NCBI RefSeq assembly: GCF_947495285.1 | Contig: NZ_CANLXZ010000021.1 | Span: 1-55,043, forward strand | Source: an uncultured Nonlabens sp. | Lineage (GTDB): Bacteria > Bacteroidota > Bacteroidia > Flavobacteriales > Flavobacteriaceae | Reading direction: 5' to 3' | DNA: 55,043 nucleotides | Shown: positions 17,267 through 26,800 of the stretch, one piece after another | Position numbering within the stretch: the first letter of the stretch is position 1 | Layout of the letters: each line of letters opens with the position of its first letter | Notes under the pieces: model-generated | What the model saw: only the letters and a program-made list of their open reading frames with translations | Databases searched by the model: none | Told to the model about the DNA's origin: nothing | Made by a program: the position numbers and the translations under genes

Positions 17267-17722
17267 ATGAAGGTTTTTAAGGCAATAGCTTGGATAGCGT
17301 TAATCTCATTCGTAGTTATACAATTCTTTCCAACGGATAGGAATGAAAGCTATACCACACCTACAACTGATTTTATGTTGGTAAACAAAGTACCGACTGA
17401 AATTGAGAACCAGCTCAAGGTGTCTTGCTATGATTGCCACAGTAATAATACTGTATATCCTTGGTATAGCAAAATTCAGCCAGCAGCTTGGTTTTTAAAA
17501 GACCATATTAAAGAAGGAAAAGCAGAATTGAATTTTAATGAGTGGAGCAATTATTCTGATAGAAGAAAGAAAAGTAAGTTACGGTCTATCATTAAACAGA
17601 TAGAAAGTGGCGAGATGCCTATGGATAGTTACACGCTTATTCACAAGGATGCTATACTATCAGAAAACGATAAAAAGGTCGTCATAGATTTCATCACAAA
17701 ATTGAAGGATAGTATAAAATAA
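17267..17722 (+). CDS. haem-binding domain protein (c-type cytochrome-like)
   Basis: The 151-residue protein has an N-terminal membrane anchor or signal (residues 1-22) and one CYDCH haem c attachment motif near residue 49. The conserved WYSKIQPAAWFLKDH, FNEWSNY and GEMP follow, matching the haem_bd family. It would be a periplasmic single-haem electron carrier. It starts immediately after the DUF3347 stop, so the two are co-translated. It may take electrons from copper oxidation (inference). Confidence 0.88.
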   Translation: MKVFKAIAWIALISFVVIQFFPTDRNESYTTPTTDFMLVNKVPTEIENQLKVSCYDCHSNNTVYPWYSKIQPAAWFLKDHIKEGKAELNFNEWSNYSDRRKKSKLRSIIKQIESGEMPMDSYTLIHKDAILSENDKKVVIDFITKLKDSIK

Positions 17723-17725
17723 AGC

Positions 17726-17781
17726 CCTGACTAGGAAAGGATGTTTTTTTAACATTGATTATGGAACTTTTCCTTTTCAGG
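17726..17781 (+). ncRNA. structured hairpin element, copy A
   Basis: CCTGA (17726-17730) pairs with TCAGG (17777-17781), an internal loop follows, then AGGAAA pairs with TTTCCT. The loop is large and the element is followed by CACAAATTAA. The architecture matches 17795-17854 and 38599-38658: CCTR, small internal loop, purine-rich stem, about 26-nt loop, then pyrimidine stem and YAGGCA. It has no T run. Confidence 0.45.
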
Positions 17782-17794
17782 CACAAATTAAAGT

Positions 17795-17854
17795 CCTATT
17801 AAGAGAAAGGAATATTTTTATTGGTTGGTTAGTAAACCCTTTCTCTTTTTTAGG
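17795..17854 (+). ncRNA. structured hairpin element, copy B
   Basis: CCTA pairs with TAGG outside an internal loop; AAGAGAAAGG (17801-17810) pairs perfectly with CCTTTCTCTT (17838-17847). It stands in tandem with copy A and ends 14 bases before the CCKTG small gene, so it may control that gene and copA. Confidence 0.45.
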
Positions 17855-17867
17855 CAAAAGAAATATT

Positions 17868-17993
17868 ATGAAACAATGCTGTAAAACAGGAAATAATAAT
17901 TCATCAAACGCACTTAGCAGACTGTTGAACTACATTCTATATGGAGTACTTCTCATCATCTTATCGGGTGCGCTTTTCTTGCAATTAAAATAA
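17868..17993 (+). CDS. 41-residue CCKTG single-helix membrane protein
   Basis: ATG 17868 opens a short frame ending TAA 17991-17993. The product starts MKQCCKTGNNN and has one hydrophobic helix (about residues 22-40). The CCKTG start followed by one membrane segment resembles tiny proteins I have seen beside copA in Bacteroidota, though I cannot verify a family name. The two adjacent Cys could bind Cu(I) on the cytoplasmic side. It ends 11 bases before copA and probably is co-translated with it; a role as an ATPase subunit or copper donor is a guess. Confidence 0.65.
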   Translation: MKQCCKTGNNNSSNALSRLLNYILYGVLLIILSGALFLQLK

Positions 17994-18004
17994 TATACTA
18001 TACT

Positions 18005-20536
18005 ATGAAACACACCTATCATATTCAAGGAATGACCTGTAACGGTTGTCGAAATCACGTAGAGCAGACACTTTCTAAAGTGGAAGGTGTGTCTAATGTT
18101 TCGGTAAATTTAGAAAAGGAAGAAACCTCTATTGAAATGGAATCCCATATTCCTATCGAGACGTTTCAAGAAGCTTTAAAAAATGACGGCGGTTCGTACA
18201 GTATTCACAAACCAGGTGAGCATCATCATAAAGATGATTCTGCTTCCGCAAAAAAGGAGAAAACCAAAGAGATTCCCGCCTCCGCGGGAAGTAAAGGAAC
18301 TGGCACCTTCTATTGCCCAATGCATTGTGAAGGCGACAAAACCTACAACATGCCAGGCGATTGTCCTGTCTGCGGAATGGATTTAGTCGAAGAACAAAAT
18401 CTATCTGTAGTAACATCAGAACAATGGACGTGCCCAATGCACCCAGAAATCGTAAAAGATGAAGCTGGAGCTTGCCCTATTTGCGGAATGGATTTAGTAC
18501 CGATGGAAGCAGATAGTTCAGCAGAAGAAAAGACCTATAAGAAGCTGTTGAAAAAATTCTGGATAGCTGTTGGGTTCACGTTACCCATTTTTATAATCGC
18601 AATGAGCGAGATGATTCCCAGCAATCCATTGTACGATGTAATGGAGCAAAAATGGTGGAACTGGATTCAGTTTGGGCTGTCAATTCCTGTGGTGTTTTAT
18701 GCCACTTGGATGTTCTTTGAGCGTGCCTATCGAAGCATCAAAACTTGGAATCTCAATATGTTTACGTTAATAGGAATAGGTGCTGGTGTGGCGTGGCTAT
18801 TTAGTGTTTTCGGAATGCTGTTTCCAGACTTTTTTCCTGAACAGTTTAAAACAGAATCAGGAGCTGTTCATGTTTATTTTGAGGCAGCAACCGTGATACT
18901 TACCTTAGTATTGATGGGTCAGGTATTAGAAGCGCGAGCGCATAGTAAAACAAACTCAGCAGTAAAGGAATTATTAAAGTTAGCTCCGAATAAAGCGGTG
19001 CGCGTAGTTGATGGTGATGAGGAAGAAGTTTCCATAGACCAAATTAAAAAAGGCGACATACTTCGAGTAAAACCAGGAGATAAAATACCTGTAGATGGCA
19101 AGATTACAGAAGGCGAAACTACTGTAGATGAATCGATGATTTCTGGAGAACCTATTCCAGTTAATAAAACTACAGATGATAAAGTAAGCAGTGGTACAAT
19201 TAACGGTAATCAGTCTTTCTTGATGGAAGCTGAAAAAGTAGGAAGCGATACTTTGCTTTCTCAAATCATACATATGGTAAACGATGCCAGTCGCAGTCGC
19301 GCACCTATTCAGAAGTTGGCAGATACCGTTTCAGGATATTTTGTACCTGTAGTGGTCATAATTTCAATCATAACATTTGCAGTTTGGGCGATTTGGGGAC
19401 CAGAACCAGCCTATGTGTTTGCCCTTGTAAATGCCATTGCGGTATTGATTATCGCCTGTCCGTGTGCATTAGGATTGGCTACGCCTATGTCCGTAACGGT
19501 TGGCGTTGGCAAAGGTGCTCAGAATGGCGTCTTAATTAAAAATGCTGAAGCACTCGAAAAAATGGATAAGGTAGATACTTTAATCGTAGATAAGACAGGT
19601 ACGATTACCGAAGGAAAACCTACGGTAGAGAAAATGGGCTCGTTTTTAGACCGCTTTCGCGAAAGCGATATCACTCAACTTATAGCTTCATTAAATAGTT
19701 CTAGCGAACATCCACTTGCCGAGGCTACCGTTAAATATGGGAAAGAACAGAAAACTGAAATTTATAAAGTTGATGGTTTCAGCGCGGTAACTGGTAAAGG
19801 AGTTGAAGGAAGAGTTAATGGTAAAAAGCTGGATTTAGGAAATGACAAGATGATGGAATATGCAAAGGCAACGATTTCATCTGCTATGAAGGACGAGGCA
19901 CAATCGTTTCAAAAACAAGGAAAGACCGTTTCATACCTAGCGGTTGATGGCGAGGTAGCTGGTTATGTGATTATAGGCGATAAAATAAAAGCGACTAGTG
20001 CAAAAGCCATTAAAGAACTTCAAGATAAAGGGATTGATGTCATTATGCTTACAGGCGATAATCACGACACCGCGCAAGCCGTAGCAAGTGAACTCAACCT
20101 ATCCAACTTCAAAGCTGGAATGTTACCAGAGAACAAACTTGATGAAGTTAAAAAACTTCAAGAAAATGGACACGTAGTTGCGATGGCTGGCGATGGCATA
20201 AACGATGCCCCAGCACTTGCCAAAAGTGACGTAGGTATCGCAATGGGAACAGGAACAGATGTGGCTATTGAAAGCGCAATGATAACGCTGGTAAAAGGAG
20301 ATTTACACGGTATTGTAAAAGCAAGAAACTTAAGTCATAAAGTAATGAGAAACATCAAGCAAAATTTATTTTTTGCATTGATATATAATACACTAGGTGT
20401 TCCTGTAGCCGCAGGAGTATTGTATCCCGTTTTCGGGATATTATTATCGCCTATGATTGCTGCATTAGCAATGAGCTTTAGCTCGGTTTCGGTAATTGCA
20501 AATGCTTTGAGATTAAAAACAAAATCAATTAATTAA
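18005..20536 (+). CDS. copA: copper-exporting P1B-type ATPase (CopA)
   Basis: The 843-residue pump exports Cu+ using ATP. Domain order: HMA domain with MTCNGC (residues 1-65); two heavy-metal-binding modules with CPMH and CPVCGMDL or CPICGMDL (about 100-175); eight membrane helices; actuator TGES-equivalent ISGEP; CPC ion site in IACPCALGLATP (near 490); phosphorylation DKTGT (near 528); nucleotide domain SSEHPLAEA; hinge GDGINDAP. The Cu+-type signatures YNTLGVP and MSFSSVSVIANALRL are present near the end. It contains one palindrome copy (RFRES frame) and two other palindromes (18273-18290, 20423-20440). Confidence 0.97.
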   Translation: MKHTYHIQGMTCNGCRNHVEQTLSKVEGVSNVSVNLEKEETSIEMESHIPIETFQEALKNDGGSYSIHKPGEHHHKDDSASAKKEKTKEIPASAGSKGTGTFYCPMHCEGDKTYNMPGDCPVCGMDLVEEQNLSVVTSEQWTCPMHPEIVKDEAGACPICGMDLVPMEADSSAEEKTYKKLLKKFWIAVGFTLPIFIIAMSEMIPSNPLYDVMEQKWWNWIQFGLSIPVVFYATWMFFERAYRSIKTWNLNMFTLIGIGAGVAWLFSVFGMLFPDFFPEQFKTESGAVHVYFEAATVILTLVLMGQVLEARAHSKTNSAVKELLKLAPNKAVRVVDGDEEEVSIDQIKKGDILRVKPGDKIPVDGKITEGETTVDESMISGEPIPVNKTTDDKVSSGTINGNQSFLMEAEKVGSDTLLSQIIHMVNDASRSRAPIQKLADTVSGYFVPVVVIISIITFAVWAIWGPEPAYVFALVNAIAVLIIACPCALGLATPMSVTVGVGKGAQNGVLIKNAEALEKMDKVDTLIVDKTGTITEGKPTVEKMGSFLDRFRESDITQLIASLNSSSEHPLAEATVKYGKEQKTEIYKVDGFSAVTGKGVEGRVNGKKLDLGNDKMMEYAKATISSAMKDEAQSFQKQGKTVSYLAVDGEVAGYVIIGDKIKATSAKAIKELQDKGIDVIMLTGDNHDTAQAVASELNLSNFKAGMLPENKLDEVKKLQENGHVVAMAGDGINDAPALAKSDVGIAMGTGTDVAIESAMITLVKGDLHGIVKARNLSHKVMRNIKQNLFFALIYNTLGVPVAAGVLYPVFGILLSPMIAALAMSFSSVSVIANALRLKTKSIN
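18273..18290. repeat. palindrome TTCCCGCCTCCGCGGGAA
   Basis: An imperfect palindrome of different sequence but similar layout to the GCTTTCGCGAAAGC family. It lies in the linker between the HMA and metal-binding modules of CopA (IPASAGS), a permissive place. Confidence 0.5.
19653..19666. repeat. palindrome GCTTTCGCGAAAGC
   Basis: Perfect copy in the RFRES frame, inside the CopA nucleotide-binding domain. Confidence 0.85.
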
Positions 20537-20546
20537 TCCAAAAAAA

Positions 20547-21137
20547 ATGAAAAAAATCTTAGTAGTACTCAGTATTATCCTTTTTGCTTCCTGTAAACAA
20601 GAAGTTAAAGAGAACAAGGAAGAAGTGATGCAAGAAGTAGAAAAAGTTACTCAAACTGCAGAACCAGACAAGAAAAAACCATTAAGTCCTCACACAGAAA
20701 CAATGGCAATGATAGGCGATGCACATATTCACATTGACTATTCTTCGCCCGGTGTTCGTGACCGTATGATTTTTGGTGGGTTATTAGCCTACGACGCCGT
20801 TTGGCAATCTGGAGCGCACAAAGCCACTTGGATAGAAACCAATAAAGATTTGATGATTAATGGCAAGGCGTTACCTAAAGGGAAATATGGATTTTTCACT
20901 ATTCCTACTAAGGGAGATTGGACCGTTATTTTCAACAGTAATTGGGACCAACACGGTAAGGATGAATATGATGTTAAAGAAGATATTTTACGTTTTACAA
21001 CCACTCCACAAATTTCAGAAACTATTCAAGAACAACTAGAATATACAGTAAATAAGGCTACAGATTCTTCAGGAACAATCTCAATGAGTTGGGAAAAAGT
21101 TACTATCGAATTTCCGTTTCAAATAATCAATAACTAA
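20547..21137 (+). CDS. DUF2911 lipoprotein
   Basis: The 196-residue product has a lipobox (FASCKQ, Cys near residue 16), a Glu/Lys linker, and a DUF2911 domain. The domain shows HIHIDYSSPGVRDR, AYDAVWQSGAHKATWIE, LPKGKYGFFTIP and SNWDQHG. DUF2911 proteins are envelope proteins common in Bacteroidota with no known activity. His-rich N-terminal strand and position right after copA suggest a copper role, but nothing proves it. It is 10 bases from copA and 6 from the DUF305 gene, so it is in the same operon. Confidence 0.85.
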   Translation: MKKILVVLSIILFASCKQEVKENKEEVMQEVEKVTQTAEPDKKKPLSPHTETMAMIGDAHIHIDYSSPGVRDRMIFGGLLAYDAVWQSGAHKATWIETNKDLMINGKALPKGKYGFFTIPTKGDWTVIFNSNWDQHGKDEYDVKEDILRFTTTPQISETIQEQLEYTVNKATDSSGTISMSWEKVTIEFPFQIINN

Positions 21138-21143
21138 CACATT

Positions 21144-21635
21144 ATGAATTCAAAAGAACACAAAAACAACAAAGAAGGAATGAGCCAGTACACTAAGTTT
21201 TTCTTGATGCTAGGAGCGTCATTTATAGCAATGTACATTACAATGTATCTCAATACCTACGAGTTTGACCACGTGTGGTTTAGTCTTACACGATTTTATA
21301 TGGTTTGTTTAGGTATAGCAACGATGGCTGTAATAATGTTACTTTTTATGCTTAATATGTACAAAAACAAGAAAAAAAATATTGCCATATTAGTAGGTAG
21401 CGCAGTATTATTTCTCGGTGCATTGGGATTAGTACGTGACCAGAAATCTACTGTGGGCGACGTGCTATGGATGAAGGGTATGATACCGCATCACTCCATC
21501 GCTATTTTGACAAGTGAACGTGCAGATATCAAAGACCCAGAGGTTAAAAAGCTGGCTGATGATATTATCAAAGCTCAAAAGAAAGAGATTGAAGAAATGA
21601 AAAGAATGATTAATCGTTTACAAAACGAAAATTAA
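21144..21635 (+). CDS. DUF305 membrane protein
   Basis: The 163-residue protein has three membrane segments (about residues 14-34, 47-67 and 77-95) followed by a short DUF305 helical domain. The domain has MKGMIPHHSIAILTSERA and KAQKKEIEEMKRMI; the His-His and Met residues are the family's likely copper ligands. DUF305 proteins occur widely in copper and silver resistance loci. The domain would face the periplasm. It is tightly packed between DUF2911 and cusB. Confidence 0.85.
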   Translation: MNSKEHKNNKEGMSQYTKFFLMLGASFIAMYITMYLNTYEFDHVWFSLTRFYMVCLGIATMAVIMLLFMLNMYKNKKKNIAILVGSAVLFLGALGLVRDQKSTVGDVLWMKGMIPHHSIAILTSERADIKDPEVKKLADDIIKAQKKEIEEMKRMINRLQNEN

Positions 21636-21640
21636 AACGT

Positions 21641-23365
21641 ATGAAAAAGAATATTCTATACATAGGGATTGCTTTAATCGTTGGTTTACTAGCAGGCTGG
21701 TTACTTTTTGGTGATTCTCAAACGTCAGCTACAAATGTAACTGCCGAAGCTCACAACCATTCAGAAGAGACTACAAACCAAATGTGGACGTGCTCGATGC
21801 ATCCACAAATTATGCAACCAGAACCTGGCGATTGCCCTATATGTGGAATGGATTTAATTCCAGCAGAATCTAGTGCAGAAGGTCTAGCTTCAAACGAGAT
21901 TAAGATGACCAAGAATGCAATGGCGTTAGCTAATATTCAAACAACAATTGTAGGTAATGGTGCAACTTCTGAAGATGATGGAATGATTTCACTTTCAGGA
22001 AAAATTGCCACCAATGATGAAAACAATGCTGTACAGACTAGTTATTTTGATGGAAGGATTGAAAAACTCAATATAAGCTATGAAGGTCAAAAAGTAAATC
22101 GTGGTCAATTACTGGCTACTATTTATGCGCCTAATCTAGTAGCGGCACAACAAGAGCTTTTAACTACGGCTGCTTTAAAAGAATCGCAACCTGCTTTGTA
22201 TAAAGCTGTGCGAAACAAGTTGAAACTCTGGAAGCTTTCGGATAAACAAATCGAAGCAATCGAAACCTCTGGCAGAGTGCGTGAGAATTTCCCAATATAC
22301 GCCACGGTTTCTGGAACCGTTGCTATGGTTATGGCAGCAGAAGGCGACTATGTCAAACAAGGGCAACCTATTTTAAGAGTAAGTAATCTTAACTCGGTAT
22401 GGGCAGAGTTTGATGCTTACGAAAATCAAATATCACAATTTAAAAAAGGTCAGAAAATTAAAGTATCTACAAATGCGTATGCAAATAAAGAGTTTGATGC
22501 GACCGTTTCATTTATAGATCCCGTTTTAAATAATGTAACGAGAACGGTAACCGTAAGAGCAACATTGAATAACAAGGATGATTTATTTAAACCAGGTATG
22601 TTTGTCACTGGAAAAATCGAAGGAACTACTCAGACTACATCTTCTGGAACCGTAACTATTCCTGCGAGTGCTGTTCTTTGGACTGGAGAACGCTCATTAG
22701 TTTATATCAAGACCAATCCTAATGAACCGGTATTTGAAATGCGAGAAGTAACGCTTGGTAATAGATTTGGAGAGAATTATCAAGTTTCTTCTGGTCTAAA
22801 AGATGGCGATGAAATTGTAACCAACGGGACGTTTACGGTAGATGCTGCTGCACAATTGCAAGGAAAAAAATCAATGATGAATCAAGGAAAAGTTGTTGAA
22901 GAGATGGCAGAAATGAAGATAGAGCTATCGGCAACGTTTCAGAAAGAATTACTCCAAGCTATTCCTACTTATTTAGAGATGAAGGACGCTTTTGTAGCAA
23001 GTGATGCTGGTCAGGTTTCCGCTTTCGCGAAAGCGGCATTAAAAAAGTTTAAAGCGATTAAAACAGATGATTTAGGTAAAATGGAAAAATCACATTTTGA
23101 GCAGTCCCTCAAAATGCTAGATGCTATTTCAAGTAATGAAAATATAGAAAATCAAAGAGAACACTTTGTTATTTTAAATGAAAACCTAATTGCACTGGCT
23201 ATGAATGCGGAGCAAGGTTCTAATACTCTGTACGTACAGAAATGTCCTATGGCTAATAATAATAATAAAGGAGCCATCTGGATGAGTTTAGAAAAAGATA
23301 TACGTAATCCGTACTATGGAGATGCTATGCTTACTTGTGGAAGCGTGATTGAAGAAATCAAATAA
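21641..23365 (+). CDS. cusB: CusB-type RND periplasmic adaptor with metal-binding and DUF3347 domains
   Basis: The 574-residue adaptor links a CusA pump to its outer-membrane channel. Order: N-terminal membrane anchor (7-25), a heavy-metal-binding module (CSMHPQI and CPICGMDL, about 50-75), barrel-sandwich hybrid with hairpin, beta-barrel and membrane-proximal domains (about 100-410), then a DUF3347 domain (about 430-574, ending NPYYGDAMLTCG). The metal modules at both ends suggest copper loading onto the pump. Its partners are probably CusA (8582) and CusC (12331), since no other adaptor lies nearer to them. It contains one palindrome copy in the AFAKA frame at the start of DUF3347. Confidence 0.93.
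   Translation: MKKNILYIGIALIVGLLAGWLLFGDSQTSATNVTAEAHNHSEETTNQMWTCSMHPQIMQPEPGDCPICGMDLIPAESSAEGLASNEIKMTKNAMALANIQTTIVGNGATSEDDGMISLSGKIATNDENNAVQTSYFDGRIEKLNISYEGQKVNRGQLLATIYAPNLVAAQQELLTTAALKESQPALYKAVRNKLKLWKLSDKQIEAIETSGRVRENFPIYATVSGTVAMVMAAEGDYVKQGQPILRVSNLNSVWAEFDAYENQISQFKKGQKIKVSTNAYANKEFDATVSFIDPVLNNVTRTVTVRATLNNKDDLFKPGMFVTGKIEGTTQTTSSGTVTIPASAVLWTGERSLVYIKTNPNEPVFEMREVTLGNRFGENYQVSSGLKDGDEIVTNGTFTVDAAAQLQGKKSMMNQGKVVEEMAEMKIELSATFQKELLQAIPTYLEMKDAFVASDAGQVSAFAKAALKKFKAIKTDDLGKMEKSHFEQSLKMLDAISSNENIENQREHFVILNENLIALAMNAEQGSNTLYVQKCPMANNNNKGAIWMSLEKDIRNPYYGDAMLTCGSVIEEIK
23021..23034. repeat. palindrome GCTTTCGCGAAAGC
   Basis: Perfect copy, AFAKA frame, in the DUF3347 part of CusB. 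Confidence 0.85.
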
Positions 23366-23372
23366 AAACCTT

Positions 23373-23387
23373 TGCAATCCAGTTGCA
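23373..23387 (+). promoter_or_regulatory. Fur-family operator, site 1 (TGCAA-N5-TTGCA)
   Basis: TGCAATCCAGTTGCA is an inverted repeat 13 bases ahead of the -7 box TATCTTTG (23400-23407). A near match, TGCACTTCTGTTGCA, lies at 29904-29918 with a similar distance to its own -7-like box. The sites flank the Zn-pump operon that ends with a Fur-family gene, so this regulator is the likely binder. Confidence 0.6.
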
Positions 23388-23399
23388 TCATAATTCTGT

Positions 23400-23407
23400 T
23401 ATCTTTG
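23400..23407 (+). promoter_or_regulatory. -7 box TATCTTTG of the zinc-pump operon
   Basis: Perfect TAnnTTTG match 4 bases before the GTG start at 23412, predicting a leaderless mRNA. Confidence 0.55.
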
Positions 23408-23411
23408 TATT

Positions 23412-23729
23412 GTGAAAATTTTTACTCTCATATTCTCTTTATATCTGCTCGCGCTTAATTTTGTGCCTTGCAGTGATGCAAATGTTGACTCTTCTGAGGA
23501 TAGTACGCAAATAGAATTTTCACAAATTGATACTGGAGATCACGACCACAATTTACTTGATACGTGTTCCCCTTTTTGTCATTGTCATTGCTGTCACGTT
23601 CACACGTTGGATTTTGGATTAAATATTTTAGACCTTTACCACCCAGCGGACTGTAAACTTTCTACTGTTTATTTAGACAGCATAGGTAAGGATATTTCCC
23701 TTTCCTTATTTCAACCACCACGGGCATAA
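23412..23729 (+). CDS. DUF6660 family protein
   Basis: The 105-residue exported protein starts at GTG 23412 with a signal peptide ending NFVPCSD and contains a Cys/His-rich core CSPFCHCHCCHVH, ending QPPRA. This layout matches DUF6660 proteins, which often open heavy-metal efflux operons in Flavobacteria. Five Cys and four His within 13 residues strongly suggest divalent metal binding. It is the first gene after the putative Fur-family operator and its -7 box. Function is not established. Confidence 0.82.
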   Translation: MKIFTLIFSLYLLALNFVPCSDANVDSSEDSTQIEFSQIDTGDHDHNLLDTCSPFCHCHCCHVHTLDFGLNILDLYHPADCKLSTVYLDSIGKDISLSLFQPPRA

Positions 23730-23741
23730 TTCAGTTTTCAT

Positions 23742-23761
23742 AGGATAGCTATATCCTGTTT
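23742..23761 (+). terminator. weak hairpin with T run after DUF6660
   Basis: AGGATA (23742-23747) and TATCCT (23752-23757) with a GCTA loop, then GTTTT. A partial terminator or processing site before the pump gene. Inverted AATTCAGTT (23728-23736) and AACTGAATT (23828-23836) enclose it together with the palindrome at 23798. Confidence 0.4.
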
Positions 23762-23797
23762 TAATATTTCTTTTTAGGAGATATTCATTGTGTTTTC

Positions 23798-23811
23798 GCT
23801 TTCGCGAAAGC
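23798..23811. repeat. palindrome GCTTTCGCGAAAGC (intergenic)
   Basis: Perfect copy, extended to CGCTTTCGCGAAAGCG, between the DUF6660 gene and the fused pump. Confidence 0.85.
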
Positions 23812-23850
23812 GCATAAACCATTTATTAACTGAATTAATACCACAATTAA

Positions 23851-26800
23851 ATGATTAATAGAATCATTGATTTTTCAATCAATAACAAATTCATTATTGG
23901 GTTACTCACCTTTGCACTTATAGGTGCAGGGATATGGAGTATAACACAAGTACCTATAGATGCGGTACCAGATATTACAAATAACCAAGTACAGGTAATA
24001 ACTCAATCACCTAATCTAGGGACAGAAGATATTGAGCAATTTGTAACCTATCCTGTCGAAATAGCGATGAGTAACTTGCCTAATGTTCAAGAGATACGAT
24101 CTATATCTCGTTTTGGGCTATCAGTAGTTACCATCGTGTTCGATGACGATATCGGTACGTATTTGCCACGACAGTTAGTCGCAGAAAAACTGCCCGAAGT
24201 ACAAGAACAAATACCAGCAGGATTTGGAGAACCAGCTATGGGACCTATATCTACTGGGTTGGGTGAAATTTATCAATATACGCTAGAGATAGATGATAAA
24301 ATGCGTGATAAGTATACCGCAACAGAACTGCGTACGATGCAAGACTGGATTGTACGTCGCCAGATGTCTATGGTTCCAGGTGTGGTAGAAGTCAATGCCT
24401 TTGGTGGTAATCAAAAGCAATACGAAGTGGCTGTAGACCCCAACGAGCTGATAGCCATTGGTATCACAATTTCTGACGTTTTCTCAGCTTTAGAAAACAA
24501 TAATCAAAATACGGGAGGTGCTTATATAGAGCGTAATCATCAAGCAAATTTTATACGTGGCGAAGGTCTAGCAAGAACTACTTCTGACATCGAGAATATG
24601 GTTGTAAAAACCATAAACGGTATTCCAATTAAGATTAAGGATGTGGGGACTGTAAATATAGGAAGTGCAGTAAGATATGGTGCGCTAACTAAAGACGGAA
24701 AAGGCGAAGCCGTTGGTGGTATGATTTTAATGCTTAAAGGAGCAAACTCTAACGAGGTTATTGAGAATGTGAAAACTCGAATGGAGCAAATTCAAAAATC
24801 TCTACCAGAAGGCGTGAGCATTGTTCCCTTTCTAGACCGAAGTGAGTTAATTGCAGAGACTACTGGAACGGTAACTGGTAATTTACTGGAAGGTGGTTTA
24901 ATAGTCATTTTTGTTTTAGTTCTCTTATTAGGAAACTGGCGTGGTGGCCTTATTGTAGCCTCTACCATTCCGCTATCTCTTCTTTTTGCATTCATTTTGA
25001 TGAACGTTTTTGATGTATGGGCAAACTTAATGAGCTTAGGTGCTATCGATTTCGGGATCATTGTTGATGGCTCTGTAATCATTGTAGAAGCCACAGTTTT
25101 CTTGATGTATTCCTACATAGTTAAAAAACAAGAAGTTGATAAGAGTAACGCTTTTGCGAAATCGGAAAACAGAAAATCACTCAACGATGAAATAGCGGCA
25201 AAAGCATCTAAAAAAATGATGAATGCAGCCTTCTTTGGTCAACTTATTATCCTTATTGTATTCCTTCCTATTCTCGCACTAGAAGGTGTTGAAGGTAAAA
25301 TGTTTCAACCTATGGCGCTCACATTCATCTTTGCAATGATAGGTGCTATGATATTGTGTCTTACCTACGTTCCTATGGTTTCAGCGTTATTTCTTCGTGT
25401 GCCTAAAAATGATAAAAAGTCATACGGAGATAAATTTGTGCATTGGGTGGAACGTAAATATGAACCGTTACTTACTAAATCACTGAGTAAAGGAAAGGTA
25501 ATCATAAGTGTTGCTGTTGCTCTTTTTGCGATTGCCATATTTGCCTTTACAAAAATGGGTGGAGAATTTATACCGCAATTAGATGAAGGTGATTTAGCAT
25601 TTCACGCCATTTTAAAACCGGGAAGCTCACTTACTGAAACTATCGAAACCACAACAAAGATTGAACGTATTGTGAAATCTGAATTTCCAGAGGTAAAAAC
25701 CATCATCAGCCGTATAGGTGTTGCAGATGTACCTACAGACCCAATGCCTATGGACATTGCAGATGTGTTTGTGATTTTAAAACCGAGTGATGAGTGGACA
25801 TCAGCTAGTTCAAAAGAAGAACTGCTGGATAAAATGAAGGAAGCTGTGAGCATTGTGCCTGGTGTCAATTTTGAATTCACTCAACCTATAGAAATGCGAT
25901 TTAATGAACTACTCACAGGTGTACGTGAAGACGTTGCAATTAAGCTTTTTGGCGAAGACCTAGATATATTAGCGAGCAAAGCTGAAGAGATGGGCAAAAT
26001 TATTGCAAGCGTTCCTGGTGTGGCAGATATGAAGGTGGAAGCGATAGACGGCTTGCCTCAAATCACTGTAAACTACAATCGGAACAAACTGGCACAATAT
26101 GGCTTAGAAATCAATCAGCTTAATAGTGTCGTACAGGCCTCATTTGCTGGTGGAAAAGCGGGAGTCATATTTGAAGGAGAAAAAAGGTTTGACCTTGTAG
26201 TGAGATTAAAAGCTGAAAACAGGACAAGTATCAATGACATTCAAAATCTATTCATCAATTTGCCATCAGGAGCTCAAATTCCTTTAAAGGAATTGGCAAA
26301 TATCTCTTATGAACCTGGACCTATGCAAATAAGTCGTGATAATACAAATAGGAGAACATATGTAGGTATTAATATTAGAGGTCGTGATGTAAAATCTGTT
26401 GTAGAGGATATACAAGTAAGACTGGATGAGCAATTTGAATTACCGCCAGGCTATTTCTTGCGCTATGGCGGTGCTTTTGAGAATTTAGAACGCGCTAGTA
26501 ATCGTTTACAAACTGTTGTACCTATTGCGCTTTTACTCATTTTTATTCTTATTTATTTTGCCTTAAAATCATTCCCACAAACGTTAATGATTTATCTTGC
26601 AATTCCTATGGCAACTATTGGTGGAGTGTTTGCCTTATGGCTTCGTGATATGCCATTTAGTATATCTGCAGGTGTTGGTTTTATTGTGCTCTTTGGAGTT
26701 GCAGTTCTTAATGGACTTGTTATGATAAGCGGTCTCAATGAGCTTAAAGAAGAAGGTGTTACTAATTTAAGAGACAGAATTGTAGAAGGTACAAAGCGCA

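Noticed and set aside
17726..17854. Tandem terminators after the haem-binding gene
   Set aside because: The hairpins have long loops and no T run, and the same architecture occurs ahead of another gene at 38599.
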